Assembly: GCA_947565865.1 (NCBI GenBank)
Contig: CANOHT010000009.1
Location: forward strand, 1 to 64,000
DNA from: an uncultured Clostridia bacterium
GTDB lineage: Bacteria > Bacillota > Clostridia > Christensenellales > Aristaeellaceae
DNA length: 64,000 bases
Direction: 5' to 3'
This document shows, piece after piece, positions 1 through 8,513 of the stretch (within the stretch, counting starts at the first letter, position 1; each line of letters begins with the position of its first letter). The position numbers and the translations under genes were made by a program. The notes below the pieces were generated by a model. It was not told the origin of the DNA. It searched no databases and saw only the letters and a program-made list of their open reading frames with translations.

Positions 1-690
1 TGTATCCTATCTCGCGCATATACCTTCGCCCGGAGGCCTGGCTCCATGACGTGAAATGGGAGGCGAGAGGGCCGAAGGCCCTACGCGGGGGTGTTGGGAG
101 CAGAGCCACCAGCGGGAGTCAGAGGACAGCGCCCTCTGTATCCTATCTCGCGCATATACCTTCGCCCGGAGGCCTGGCTCCATGACGTGAAGTGGGAGGC
201 GAGAGGGCCGAAGGCCCTACGCGGGGTGTTGGGAGCAGAGCCCCCAGCATTAGTCAGAGGACAGAGCCCTCTGTATACTATCACGCGCATATACCTTCGC
301 CCGGAGGCCTGGCCCCATGACGCGAAATGGGAGGCGAGAGGGCTGAAGGCCCTTCGCGGGGGTGTAGGGGGCAGAGCCACCAGCGGGAGTCAGAGGACAG
401 CGCCCTCTGTATCCTATCACGCGCATATACCTTCGCCCGGAGGCCTGGCCCCATGACGCGAAATGGGAGTCGAGAGGGCCGAAGGCCCTTCGCGGGGGTG
501 TAGGGGGCAGAGCCACCAGCGGGAGTCAGAGTGCAGAGCCTTCTGTATCCTATCACGCGCATATACCTTCGCCCGGAAGGCTGGCCCCATGACGCGAAAT
601 GGGAGTCGAGAGGGCTGAAGGCCCTTCGCGGGGGTGTCGGGGGCAGAGCCCCCAACCGGTGTTCTGGGGCAGCGCCCCAGGCGTACGTCC
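1..690. repeat. Tandem array of five 135-136 bp GC-rich repeats
   Basis: Five successive copies begin at about 1, 137, 272, 408 and 543, each opening with a TGTATCCTATC-like segment and a CGCGCATATACCTTCGCC core. Each unit contains a GAGGGC-CGAAGGCCCT palindrome and then a GGGGGCAGAGCCCCC-like palindrome. Copies differ at scattered positions, so the array is old or gene-converted rather than freshly duplicated. It runs off the left edge of the window, so the copy number is a minimum. Open frames run through it on both strands, but their sequences simply repeat with the DNA unit and have no family resemblance, so I read the array as non-coding. Confidence 0.9.
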
Positions 691-699
691 TCTGGTGGA

Positions 700-728
700 T
701 TGCGCGGCGGCGCAGCTTCTGCTATAAT
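700..728 (+). promoter_or_regulatory. Promoter of the CadC-like repressor gene
   Basis: TTGCGC (700-705) and a perfect TATAAT (723-728) are separated by 17 bp, 22 bp ahead of the GTG start at 751. It sits immediately after the last tandem repeat. Confidence 0.75.
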
Positions 729-750
729 AGGCGGGAAGGGAAGTGAGCGC

Positions 751-1113
751 GTGGAAAACCAGGAGATCGAGCGCTGCGGCTATCTGTGCGTACATGAGGA
801 ACTGGTCGATCAGGTGCGGGCCCGTATGCCCGATGACAATACCCTTGTCCGGCTGGCGGACTTGTTCAAGGTTTTTGGGGACGGGACGCGCATCCGTATC
901 CTGTACGCGCTGTTTGAGGCGGAGGTCTGCGTGTGCGATCTGGCCAAGCTGCTGGGTATGACGCAGTCTGCGGTGAGCCATCAGCTGCGCACACTGAAGC
1001 AGGCCCGACTGATTAAGAGCCGACGGGATGGCAAGACGGTGTTTTATACGCTGGCGGACGATCATGTGTCCACGCTGCTGCGGCAGGGCACCGAGCATAT
1101 TCGGGAGGATTGA
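751..1113 (+). CDS. ArsR/SmtB-family metal-responsive repressor, CadC-like
   Basis: A 120-residue winged-helix repressor of the ArsR/SmtB family, expected to release DNA when it binds a thiophilic metal. The recognition helix region reads MTQSAVSHQLRTLKQA (about residues 70-85). The metal helix carries EVCVCDLAKLL, the CxC motif of the alpha-3 site, and the N-terminus has Cys9 and Cys13 spaced as in CadC (C-x3-C), so a four-thiolate Cd/Pb/Zn-type site is likely. I chose the GTG at 751 because it lies just downstream of a consensus promoter; the open frame extends upstream only into repeat DNA. No metal efflux ATPase or other obvious target gene adjoins it: the next gene is convergent. The assignment to the family is firm; the metal is inferred. 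Confidence 0.88.
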   Translation: MENQEIERCGYLCVHEELVDQVRARMPDDNTLVRLADLFKVFGDGTRIRILYALFEAEVCVCDLAKLLGMTQSAVSHQLRTLKQARLIKSRRDGKTVFYTLADDHVSTLLRQGTEHIRED

Positions 1114-1160
1114 GGGTTCAGCCCCAAAGGATGCCGAAGAGGCGGTTGAACGCGAATATC

Positions 1161-1195
1161 AAAAGAGGCGGAGGAGCATATGCTTCTCCGCCTCT
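1161..1195 (-). terminator. Terminator of the PG_binding protein gene (convergent)
   Basis: An almost perfect 16-bp palindrome (1164-1195, AGAGGCGGAG arms) followed on the minus strand by TTTTGATATTC. It separates the repressor gene from the convergent secreted protein. Confidence 0.75.
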
Positions 1196-1202
1196 GCATG
1201 TG

Positions 1203-2765
1203 TCAGGGCTTCAGGTCAGTGTTGGTCGCAATATCCCCGGGGTCAACGGGCGGATCAACAGGCTTCTCGCCGGGATCGGGGTCAACGGGCGGATCAACGG
1301 GCTTCTCGCCGGGATCGGGATCAACCGGGGGATCAACGGGCTTCTCACCGGGATCAGGCTCCTGCGGAGCCGGAGGCGTCACGGTGGGAACCTCGGTGGG
1401 GGTGGGGGCGGGGGTAGGCGTCACGCCTTGCTTGAACAGCTCATACACCTCGTAGAGCTTCACCAGGGTATCCTTGGTGGCCTCGCCGTTGGCGGGATCA
1501 ATTTTCTGCGCGGTCTGGAAAGCCGTAACGGCGGCGACGGTCTTAGGGCCGTAAGCGCCGTCTACTTCCTTGGCGTCCTTGCCCAGATAGCCCAAGTCAA
1601 AGAGCATCTGCTGGAGAATGCGCACATCCTGGCCACGGTCGCCGCTCTTCAGGGGCGCGTAGGGATCATAAACAGGGGCGTTTTTACCATGGAGCTTATC
1701 CAGCATGGCGGAGGAAGCGTAGGCGCGCTCCTTATAACCGATGGCGTCGTAGAACAGGCGCACGGCGATCATGGTATTGTCACCGAAGACGCCGTCAACC
1801 TTGCCCACGGGATAGCCCAGCTCGCTGAGCCGGTTCTGCATCTTGCGCACTTTGGAGCCTCGGGCACCCTTGCTGATGCGGCCGTCGTCATCGGAAGTGC
1901 TGGGCTTGGCGGTGGGCTTGGCCGTCACCTTGGCGGTCGCGGTGGCCTGGGGCTGCGGGGTCTGCGGCGCGGGGGTCACGGTGGCGGGCGGCGTAGTAAC
2001 GACGACCTGGGTATCGGAGGTCAACTCTACCGTGAAGCCAAGGGTCTCGCTCTTGTGCAGGCGAATGAGGCGATTGCCAACGCTGACGGCCAGGTTGGTA
2101 TCCTGGGACGTAGCGGGGAACTGGTGGTAGCTGTTGTCCGTCAGGTTCACGGTGGTAATGGCGTGGTCAGCGTCCACGATGGCCACAGCGTCCTCCGTGG
2201 CGGTCATGCTCAGAGGATTGCTGACGCCGGGGCCGATGTCCCGGGTTGTGGGGGCCGCGATGGCTCCGGCCAGGGCCGCGGCGGCTTCCAGCGTCCGGGC
2301 CTTCAGAACGGTCGCGGTGCCTGCCTGCTCGATGTAGAACAGGGTGGAGCCGTTGCTGCAGGCGGCCAGAGCTGTGGTGGAAACGGTCTCCAGGGTGCCG
2401 TCAGCCTTCAGCAGGCTAAGCGTGGTGCCTTCCAGCGAGAAAACCGGCGGGGTGGACACGCTGGCCAGATCAGCCTCCGTGGGCTGAGCCGCCACGATGC
2501 GGCTGCCGGAGCTGTCCAGCATGATGCCGTACAGCTGACCGTTCATATCCCGGCAGAACAATTCGGTGTCGTTCATGCCGGTCAGATCGGCGATGGGCGT
2601 AGGCAGCACATGGGATACCCCGGCGGGGTCCAGCAAGAACAAATGATTTTCCTGGCCGAGATAAGCGGTGTAGCCATTGCGGGTGATGACCGCGTCAGCC
2701 ATGGCGGCGGACGCCAGCCCCAGGGTCAGCGCCACGCACAGGAGAGCAAGGATCAGCTTTTTCAT
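1203..2765 (-). CDS. Secreted protein with two peptidoglycan-binding domains and a proline-rich C-terminal repeat
   Basis: 520 residues. A signal peptide (about 1-25, cleavage near AMADA) is followed by a region of short beta-strand-like repeats (about 26-255, possibly a small propeller or WD-like fold, DUF-type, unrecognised). A Thr/Pro/Lys-rich linker (about 257-292) leads to two PG_binding_1 domains (about 297-345 and 372-422, with VDGVFGDNT and VDGAYGPKTV signatures). A Pro-rich tail contains three exact copies of PDPGEKPVDPPVD. The protein probably attaches non-covalently to cell-wall peptidoglycan. No catalytic domain was recognised. The start is supported by AAGGGAGG ahead of the ATG. 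Confidence 0.8.
   Translation of the reverse strand: MKKLILALLCVALTLGLASAAMADAVITRNGYTAYLGQENHLFLLDPAGVSHVLPTPIADLTGMNDTELFCRDMNGQLYGIMLDSSGSRIVAAQPTEADLASVSTPPVFSLEGTTLSLLKADGTLETVSTTALAACSNGSTLFYIEQAGTATVLKARTLEAAAALAGAIAAPTTRDIGPGVSNPLSMTATEDAVAIVDADHAITTVNLTDNSYHQFPATSQDTNLAVSVGNRLIRLHKSETLGFTVELTSDTQVVVTTPPATVTPAPQTPQPQATATAKVTAKPTAKPSTSDDDGRISKGARGSKVRKMQNRLSELGYPVGKVDGVFGDNTMIAVRLFYDAIGYKERAYASSAMLDKLHGKNAPVYDPYAPLKSGDRGQDVRILQQMLFDLGYLGKDAKEVDGAYGPKTVAAVTAFQTAQKIDPANGEATKDTLVKLYEVYELFKQGVTPTPAPTPTEVPTVTPPAPQEPDPGEKPVDPPVDPDPGEKPVDPPVDPDPGEKPVDPPVDPGDIATNTDLKP
1239..1355 (-). repeat. Three 39-bp in-frame repeats coding for a Pro-rich tail
   Basis: Three tandem copies of a 39-bp unit encode the 13-residue repeat PDPGEKPVDPPVD near the C-terminus. 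Such repeats commonly vary in number between strains, and here they would set the length of the tail. Confidence 0.85.
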
Positions 2766-2797
2766 GGAGAACCTCCCTTTCAGATCGGCTTATGGTA

Positions 2798-2826
2798 ATG
2801 ATAAGCCTTTTCGGTGAAAAACGCAA
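2798..2826 (-). promoter_or_regulatory. Promoter of the PG_binding protein gene
   Basis: On the minus strand TTGCGT and TATCAT are separated by 17 bp, 32 bp ahead of the ATG. Confidence 0.65.
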
Positions 2827-2894
2827 GGTGTTTCGCCGTTTGAGCATCCTTACGCCCATTTAACGGAAGTGAAATAGCTTTTCTTCCATCAACG

Positions 2895-2923
2895 TTGCGC
2901 AATTTACAAATTTCGTGTATCAT
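2895..2923 (+). promoter_or_regulatory. Promoter of the SH3b protein gene
   Basis: TTGCGC (2895-2900), 17 bp, TATCAT (2918-2923). It is divergent from the very similar promoter at 2798-2826, so the two wall proteins may be coordinately expressed. Confidence 0.65.
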
Positions 2924-3033
2924 GGGAGTGACAGGATGAATTTCTTGCACGGGCGGGATGGTTTTGTGCTGCCGGCCCGTTGGATAGGTACAAAGGGCTT
3001 GGGTGGTATGTCAGGCCCGTGAGGAGGAGCGGT

Positions 3034-4200
3034 ATGAGCAGGATGAAGCGGTGGCTTCTGGGGCTGGCGATGGCGCTTGCGGGGATCATGCTTTGCGGCG
3101 GCGCGATGGCGGACGCCTTATGGAGCGGCGTAACCTACCGCAGCAAAACGGTGAACCTTCGGCAGCAGCCAACCCAGTATTCCACGCGCCTGGGCAGTTA
3201 CCAGGAGGGAAGCTGGATGGTTATCACGGGGGAGAGCGGCAACTGGTATTATGTAACGGCTCCTGACGGCAAAACGGGGTATATGAGCAAGAACTACGTT
3301 GCCGTGAACGATCCCGTGCCTTCGGCGGTGGGCGTGGTCACGAACCCAAAGAGCACCTCCTTCCTGAATCTGCGCCAATCGCCCAGCTATTCGGCCAAGG
3401 TGCTTGGCATCTATTATAACGGTGTGCCTTGCACCCTGCTGAGCTATGCCAATGGCTGGTATAATGTGCGTGTGGATGGCGTGGAAGGTTACTTTCGGGG
3501 CGAATACCTAACCCAGCAGTCCTGGCCTGCCAGCGACGAGGTGGCGACCATCGTCACCCCGAACAATACGGGGCTGAACCTGCGCACCGGGCCAGGCACG
3601 GGGTATCCGTCCATCGCGCAGTACCGGGGCGGCCGCTATGTCATGGTGCTGCAAAAGGGCAAGGACTGGTGGAAGGTTTCGGTGGACGGCCAGACAGGCT
3701 TCATGAGCGTTGATTTCCTCAAGGACGGCATCATCTCGCCCACGGAGCTGGGCAATGCCAGCGTGAACGGCGGCAATGCCGGCAATGGGGCCCCGGCCTA
3801 CGCGGTGGTGACCAATCCCCGGGCGACTCAGGTGCTGAACCTGCGGGAGAGTCCCTCAACCACCAGCCGCTCCATCGGCCAGTATCGCAACGGCGTCAAG
3901 CTGACCGTGCTCAAGCAGGGCACGGAGTGGTGCAAGGTGCTCAACAGTCAGAATGCTGTGGGCTATATGATGTCTCGCTATCTGACGCTGCACAATCTGC
4001 CTGCGGTGCCTACCATGACGGTCAGCCATCCCCAGAAGACCTTCGTCAACCTCCGTTCATTGCCGGATATGGTCATGGGCCAGGTGCTGACCCGGATTCC
4101 GCATGGGGCCATGGTAACGGTGGTAACGCCGGGGGACAGCTGGGTGAAGGTACAGTATAATGGTATGACGGGCTACGTCGTCAATTACTTCCTGCAATGA
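3034..4200 (+). CDS. Secreted protein with five SH3b repeats
   Basis: 388 residues. A signal peptide (about 1-27, ending CGGAMADA) precedes five bacterial SH3 (SH3_3) repeats, each recognisable by a VNLRxxP or LNLRxxP start and a GY(M/V/F)xxxYL end. Such domains bind cell-wall polymers or peptides. No catalytic domain (NlpC/P60, amidase) is fused, so the protein is likely a wall-binding or scaffolding factor. The start at 3034 is chosen because GAGGAGG lies 6-8 bp upstream and a signal peptide begins there; the 18 in-frame residues upstream are not signal-like. Confidence 0.85.
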   Translation: MSRMKRWLLGLAMALAGIMLCGGAMADALWSGVTYRSKTVNLRQQPTQYSTRLGSYQEGSWMVITGESGNWYYVTAPDGKTGYMSKNYVAVNDPVPSAVGVVTNPKSTSFLNLRQSPSYSAKVLGIYYNGVPCTLLSYANGWYNVRVDGVEGYFRGEYLTQQSWPASDEVATIVTPNNTGLNLRTGPGTGYPSIAQYRGGRYVMVLQKGKDWWKVSVDGQTGFMSVDFLKDGIISPTELGNASVNGGNAGNGAPAYAVVTNPRATQVLNLRESPSTTSRSIGQYRNGVKLTVLKQGTEWCKVLNSQNAVGYMMSRYLTLHNLPAVPTMTVSHPQKTFVNLRSLPDMVMGQVLTRIPHGAMVTVVTPGDSWVKVQYNGMTGYVVNYFLQ

Positions 4201-4209
4201 GGAACCAGT

Positions 4210-4243
4210 CAAGCCGCGTTGAACGAGGGTTCAGCGCGGCTTG
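4210..4243 (+). terminator. Hairpin after the SH3b protein gene
   Basis: CAAGCCGCGTTGAAC and GTTCAGCGCGGCTTG pair over 15 bp with one G-U, with a 4-nt loop. No clear T-run follows, so termination is likely but not certain. Confidence 0.55.
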
Positions 4244-4325
4244 CTTGCGGAAGGCGAAGGGCTCAATGGCTGAACGGCCTCCGTTCATGGCGCGCGGATG
4301 CGCATCATGAAGATTGATAATACTG

Positions 4326-4366
4326 GAAAACGCGCTGCCGCGAATATGCTCTTGCGGCAGCGCGTT
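4326..4366 (-). terminator. Terminator of the AraC regulator gene
   Basis: Perfect 13-bp stem (AACGCGCTGCCGC at 4329-4341 with 4354-4366), followed on the minus strand by TTTCC. It abuts the regulator stop codon. Confidence 0.75.
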
Positions 4367-4369
4367 CTG

Positions 4370-6583
4370 TTACAGCTGGCCTTGAAGCTGCTGGCGCATT
4401 TCGCTGGGCGTCAGGCTGAAATGCTTCTTGAAGGCTCGGCGGAAGGTTGTGGGATTGGTGTAGCCCAGGTCGCTGTACAGCGCGGACAGGTTGCAGTCCT
4501 TGTCCTTCAGGCGTCTGGCGGCCTCGTTGACCCGAAGCTTTTCCAGATAGACGGAGAAGTTCTGCCCTGTGCGGTTCTTGAACAGATGGCTCAGGTAGCT
4601 TTCAGAGATGGTGAAGCGTTCGCTGAGCTTGCTCAGGCACAGGCTGGGATCCGTAAAGTTCTCCTGCAGATAAAGCTCGATTTCAGGAATGGGATCGGAG
4701 GGCTCAACGGTGCGCAGGAAGAAGTCGCACATGGCCAGGGCGTTGGCCTCCAGCTGGGGAAAGTCAGGGGCGGCGTGAAGCCGTTCATCCAGCTGCGCCA
4801 GAGCGGCGCGGCCTTCACCCGTCTGAGGGGTGGGAATCTGGAACCTGGTTTTGAACAGCGTGTTCCGCAGGTCGGAGAGCAGCAGGTTCAGCAGCGGCAC
4901 CGTCAGGCTGCGCTCCTGGATGTTCTCCCGGTAAATCAGGGCGAACATTTCCGTGACCTGCTGGCGGTTGCAGGTGGTGATGAAGTGCTGAAGCTTTGCG
5001 GAAATCTCAATGGGGTAGTACCAGTTGTCCGTATCCTTGCGAATAAATTCATATGGAAGGAAAATGTGTTGCTTTGCAGTGTATCGGACGGCGGTACGGG
5101 CCTGTTCATAGGATTCCCACAGCTGCTGGGGCTGGGTGCAGCTGCCGCCGACGCCGGCGTAGAACCATAGGGCGTGGTTGGCGGCCAGATCGTTATGAAG
5201 ATCCAGCACACGATGCTGAAGATCCATCAGCGGCTCGGGCTGATCGGCGTCATAGGTGGTCAGAATGACGAAACGGCTGTCCAGGGTGATGTAGTGGTAA
5301 ATGGGATAGCGGTCGGTAAGATACTCCTCGATATGCTCCACAATCAGATCATGCTCGTCTACCCCGGCCTCCGGGATGGTCTCTTGCTGATGATGAGCAA
5401 TGCAGAACAGTACGAAGTAGCGGTGCTCGCCCTCCAGCCCCAGGTAGCGCATCATGTAAGAAAATTCTTCTTGGGTGGAAACGTGTCCGGAAAGCAGGGT
5501 GCGCAGGTAAGAGTTTTCCAGCGCGGGGCGCTGGGCGTCGATCTGGCGCATAAGGTCGGCGTTGTCATCCTGGGCCTGGGAAAGCTGCCTGGAGAGCTGG
5601 CGGAAGGGGCGCAGCGCGCCGCGGATCAGCAGGAAGACCACCACCGCGCCCACCAGCAGTGACAGGGCGAAAATGAGGCCCGCCAGCAGGTTCAGGCTGC
5701 CCAACGCCTCCTCGCACATGCTGTGGGGCAGGGCGAGAATGTAGCGCCAGCCGGTCTGATCCGAGCGCTGAATGTAGCGCATACCATCCAGGTCGGCCAT
5801 GCCGTCGGAGGAAAAATGACTGGGGATGTCCATGGCGCTGAAGGTGGAGGAAAGCTGAATCTCACCATGGTCGTCAAGGATAAGGGCGCGGGCTTCCGAC
5901 ACGTTTTCAGGAAGAAACAGGCGTCGGATGGCGGAAACGTCCAACTCAAACCAGACCACCACCGGCTGCGGCGTGGCGATATAGGGATTCAGGCGCGTGA
6001 TGAAAAAGGTGCTGTAAGGCAGCCTGGTGAAGGCGGAGGCATTCACGCAGCGGCCCTCGGCTGTGGCATTCGTCAGCACATCCAGCCACTCGTCGTAGCG
6101 GCTGATGTCGTAACCGCGGTTGGCGCGATAAAAGCGTTCCATTTCAACAAAGTGGGTAGAGGATACGATATAGCCGGAGGTTTCCAGATAGAAATTGCAG
6201 TCCTTCACCGGCAGATGAAGCAGACTGAAGCTGCGGGTGGTCATGTTTTTCATGACCTGATGGGCGGCATCCACCAGCTTGTTCATGTCGCTGGTGTCCA
6301 GATGGGCCAGGCGAACGAAGGTGGAGTCCGTCAGCATCTGGTCGGCATAGTTTTCGATGGCCTTTTTGTAGCTGGACATGGTGGCGATATCTGCTTCCAA
6401 CTGTGTGGCTTGCTGATGCCAGAATGCCTCCCGGCCGTTGTTGCTGTTGCCAATGCAGATGAATAGCACCAGCGCCAGGCAGACCAGCAGGAAGATGGCG
6501 TAGGACAGGGCGATTAGGACAGGGGGCGTCAATCGAAAGCGGTTTTTTTCTCCTTTTTGGACTTGCAGCGTTGGTACAGACAT
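4370..6583 (-). CDS. Membrane-anchored AraC-family regulator with extracellular Cache-like sensor
   Basis: 737 residues. A first transmembrane helix (about 21-45), a large extracellular sensor region (about 46-290, Cache-like) and a second helix (about 296-320) are followed by a HAMP-like cytoplasmic stretch, a middle domain of the YesN/YtdP type, and a C-terminal AraC double helix-turn-helix (about 635-735, with CNLSALYSDLGYTNPTTFRR). This architecture regulates oligosaccharide ABC transporters in Firmicutes, typically sensing the sugar outside the cell. It is divergent from the solute-binding protein gene, so it very likely controls the pectin transporter operon. The start is supported by GGAG 8-12 bp upstream. 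Confidence 0.88.
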   Translation of the reverse strand: MSVPTLQVQKGEKNRFRLTPPVLIALSYAIFLLVCLALVLFICIGNSNNGREAFWHQQATQLEADIATMSSYKKAIENYADQMLTDSTFVRLAHLDTSDMNKLVDAAHQVMKNMTTRSFSLLHLPVKDCNFYLETSGYIVSSTHFVEMERFYRANRGYDISRYDEWLDVLTNATAEGRCVNASAFTRLPYSTFFITRLNPYIATPQPVVVWFELDVSAIRRLFLPENVSEARALILDDHGEIQLSSTFSAMDIPSHFSSDGMADLDGMRYIQRSDQTGWRYILALPHSMCEEALGSLNLLAGLIFALSLLVGAVVVFLLIRGALRPFRQLSRQLSQAQDDNADLMRQIDAQRPALENSYLRTLLSGHVSTQEEFSYMMRYLGLEGEHRYFVLFCIAHHQQETIPEAGVDEHDLIVEHIEEYLTDRYPIYHYITLDSRFVILTTYDADQPEPLMDLQHRVLDLHNDLAANHALWFYAGVGGSCTQPQQLWESYEQARTAVRYTAKQHIFLPYEFIRKDTDNWYYPIEISAKLQHFITTCNRQQVTEMFALIYRENIQERSLTVPLLNLLLSDLRNTLFKTRFQIPTPQTGEGRAALAQLDERLHAAPDFPQLEANALAMCDFFLRTVEPSDPIPEIELYLQENFTDPSLCLSKLSERFTISESYLSHLFKNRTGQNFSVYLEKLRVNEAARRLKDKDCNLSALYSDLGYTNPTTFRRAFKKHFSLTPSEMRQQLQGQL

Positions 6584-6698
6584 GCACGAATCTCCATTTC
6601 AGCTGAATTTTGCGGGGCCGTGAGACGCCTGTTATGCAGCTTTGAACGCTCAAGCAGCTCGTTGGGGCGGGCGTGGAAAAAACATTTTTTCACTTGTT

Positions 6699-6728
6699 AT
6701 TATAACAGAAACCCATGATTTTTCAATA
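6699..6728 (-). promoter_or_regulatory. Promoter of the AraC regulator gene
   Basis: On the minus strand TTGAAA and TATAAT are separated by 18 bp, about 115 bp before the regulator start. The 314-bp divergent interval 6584-6897 is AT-rich compared with the genes and presumably also holds the regulator's binding sites; I could not define them. Confidence 0.6.
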
Positions 6729-6796
6729 CTCTCAGATGTCAAGGAACAAAATTTGAATCCTTGAATCGTAAATATCGTCCGTCTGGTCAAATACTG

Positions 6797-6825
6797 TTGC
6801 TTGATAAAAAGGAATAGCCTATGGT
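6797..6825 (+). promoter_or_regulatory. Putative promoter of the pectin-oligosaccharide transporter operon
   Basis: TTGCTT (6797-6802), 17 bp, TATGGT (6820-6825). The -10 is weak, in keeping with an activator-dependent promoter; the leader is about 65 nt. Confidence 0.45.
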
Positions 6826-6897
6826 AACATCGCATCACCAAGTGAGGCCGGCATTGAGCTGGTTGCACAAAAATGGGGAAAGGAAGGTACCTATTCC

Positions 6898-8394
6898 ATG
6901 AAAAAGCTGATTGCTCTGGTCATGACGCTGGCGCTGGTCCTCTCCGTGATGTCCATGCCCGTCGCTTCCGCCGAGGAAGTCAAGAAGCCCGAAAAGATCA
7001 CCATCTTCATCGACGGCACCGTGGTTACTGAGCCCAACGGCCAGGCTGAATTCAAGGCCCGCTGGGAAGAGCTGTCCGGCATTGAGCTGGAAATCATCCA
7101 GCCCGACCATGACGCCTACTATGACGTGCTGCAGCAGCAGATCGCGTCCGGCGACTGGCCCGATATCATGATTCTGTCCTCCACCTACTATGCCGCCTAT
7201 GCCAACGAAGGCGTGCTGTGGGACATGACCGACGCCTGGGAGAATTCCGCCACGAAGAATTCCGGCCGCTTCCAGACCGAAAACGTCATTGAGGGTCTGA
7301 AGATCAACGGTCGCCTGTACGGCTTTGCCGACGGCATCGGCGGCGGCAGCGTCACCTATGTCAAGAAGGCCTGGCTGGACGCCGTGGGCATGGAAGCTCC
7401 CAAGACCTGGGACGAGTACGCCGCCATGTGCGACGCCTTCGTGAGCCAGGATCCCGACGGCAACGGCGTGGATGACACCTATGCCCTGACTGCCGCTGGC
7501 TTCATCGGCACCGAGGCTCCCTACATCAACTACCTGCCCGAGTTCTATCAGGATGGCTATCCCTCCTTCTATCAGAAGGAAGACGGCACCTGGGCCGACG
7601 GCTTTGCCGAGGAAGGCATGAAGGGCGCCCTGGAGCGTCTGGCTGAGGGCTATGCCAAGAAGTGGATCGACCCCACCACCCTGACCAACGGCACCAAGGA
7701 TTGCCGCAACAAGTTCTATGACAACACCACCGGCGTGTTCACCTATTGGTCCGGCACCTGGGCAACCAACCTGAAGACCAACCTGGACAAGAACAACGTG
7801 GATTCTGAACTGATCCCCCTGCCTCCGCTGGAGGGTGCTCCCGGCTACTTTGACCGTACGCCTCCTGTGTGGGCCATCTCCGCGACCTGCGAGAATCCCC
7901 AGGGCGTGTTCACTTACTTCATCGACACCATGCTGGACGGCGGCGACATGCAGTTCCTGTGGACCTACGGTGTTGAAGGCGTCCATTGGAGCCGCGCGGC
8001 CGAAACTGTGCTGGAAAACACCTACGAAGAGGGCCAGTTCCACTTCCTGGAGAACCGGGAGACCCCCGGCACCACCTATACCAAGAACCACATCGACCCC
8101 GTAACCTCCGGTGCCGACTTTGCCCAGGACTACGAGGATCCCTGCGACCAGATCGTTCAGCCTGAGAACATCGCTTCCTCTGAGGTGTTCGCGGCCAACA
8201 GCCGTCCCGCTTGGCTGGTGCCCAGCACGGACGAGATGAGCACCTACAACGGCGATCTGACCACCCTCAAGAATGAGCTGATTGCCAAGGTAGCCATGGG
8301 TGAGATGACCTATGACGAGGCCATGGCGAAGTATGTGGCTGACGGCGGCCAGGAGTGGTCCGATAAGATTGTCGCCAGTCTGAACGCGAAGTAA
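6898..8394 (+). CDS. Extracellular solute-binding protein, family 1 (LplA/YtcQ-like)
   Basis: 498 residues. Signal peptide (about 1-25, cleavage near ASA-EE) followed by a family 1 solute-binding fold, with TVVTEPNGQAEFKARWEE and the WDEYAAMCDAFVSQDPDGNG (EF-hand-like DPDGNG) stretch typical of this group. It would bind oligosaccharides outside the cell and hand them to the two permeases just downstream. There is no lipobox cysteine, so it is apparently released or wall-held rather than lipid-anchored, which is unusual for a Gram-positive binding protein. Context (acetylesterase, GH105, GH28) suggests rhamnogalacturonan fragments as ligand. RBS AAGGAAGG precedes the ATG. Confidence 0.88.
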   Translation: MKKLIALVMTLALVLSVMSMPVASAEEVKKPEKITIFIDGTVVTEPNGQAEFKARWEELSGIELEIIQPDHDAYYDVLQQQIASGDWPDIMILSSTYYAAYANEGVLWDMTDAWENSATKNSGRFQTENVIEGLKINGRLYGFADGIGGGSVTYVKKAWLDAVGMEAPKTWDEYAAMCDAFVSQDPDGNGVDDTYALTAAGFIGTEAPYINYLPEFYQDGYPSFYQKEDGTWADGFAEEGMKGALERLAEGYAKKWIDPTTLTNGTKDCRNKFYDNTTGVFTYWSGTWATNLKTNLDKNNVDSELIPLPPLEGAPGYFDRTPPVWAISATCENPQGVFTYFIDTMLDGGDMQFLWTYGVEGVHWSRAAETVLENTYEEGQFHFLENRETPGTTYTKNHIDPVTSGADFAQDYEDPCDQIVQPENIASSEVFAANSRPAWLVPSTDEMSTYNGDLTTLKNELIAKVAMGEMTYDEAMAKYVADGGQEWSDKIVASLNAK

Positions 8395-8513
8395 GCGTCT
8401 TCCCTCGGGAAGCGTCCGTAGCCAATGGGGCAGGGGAGTGAAGTCCATTCTTCCCTCTGCCCCTTTTCTCCTGATTTTTGACGCGACATTCTTTCAGAGA
8501 AGGAGGGCGTTCC

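Noticed and set aside
81..655. Open frames on both strands across the tandem repeats
   Set aside because: Their protein sequences repeat with the DNA unit and match no family; they arise because the GC-rich repeat has few stop codons.
1..690. CRISPR array
   Set aside because: Units are about 135 bp and contiguous, without unique spacers between short identical repeats.
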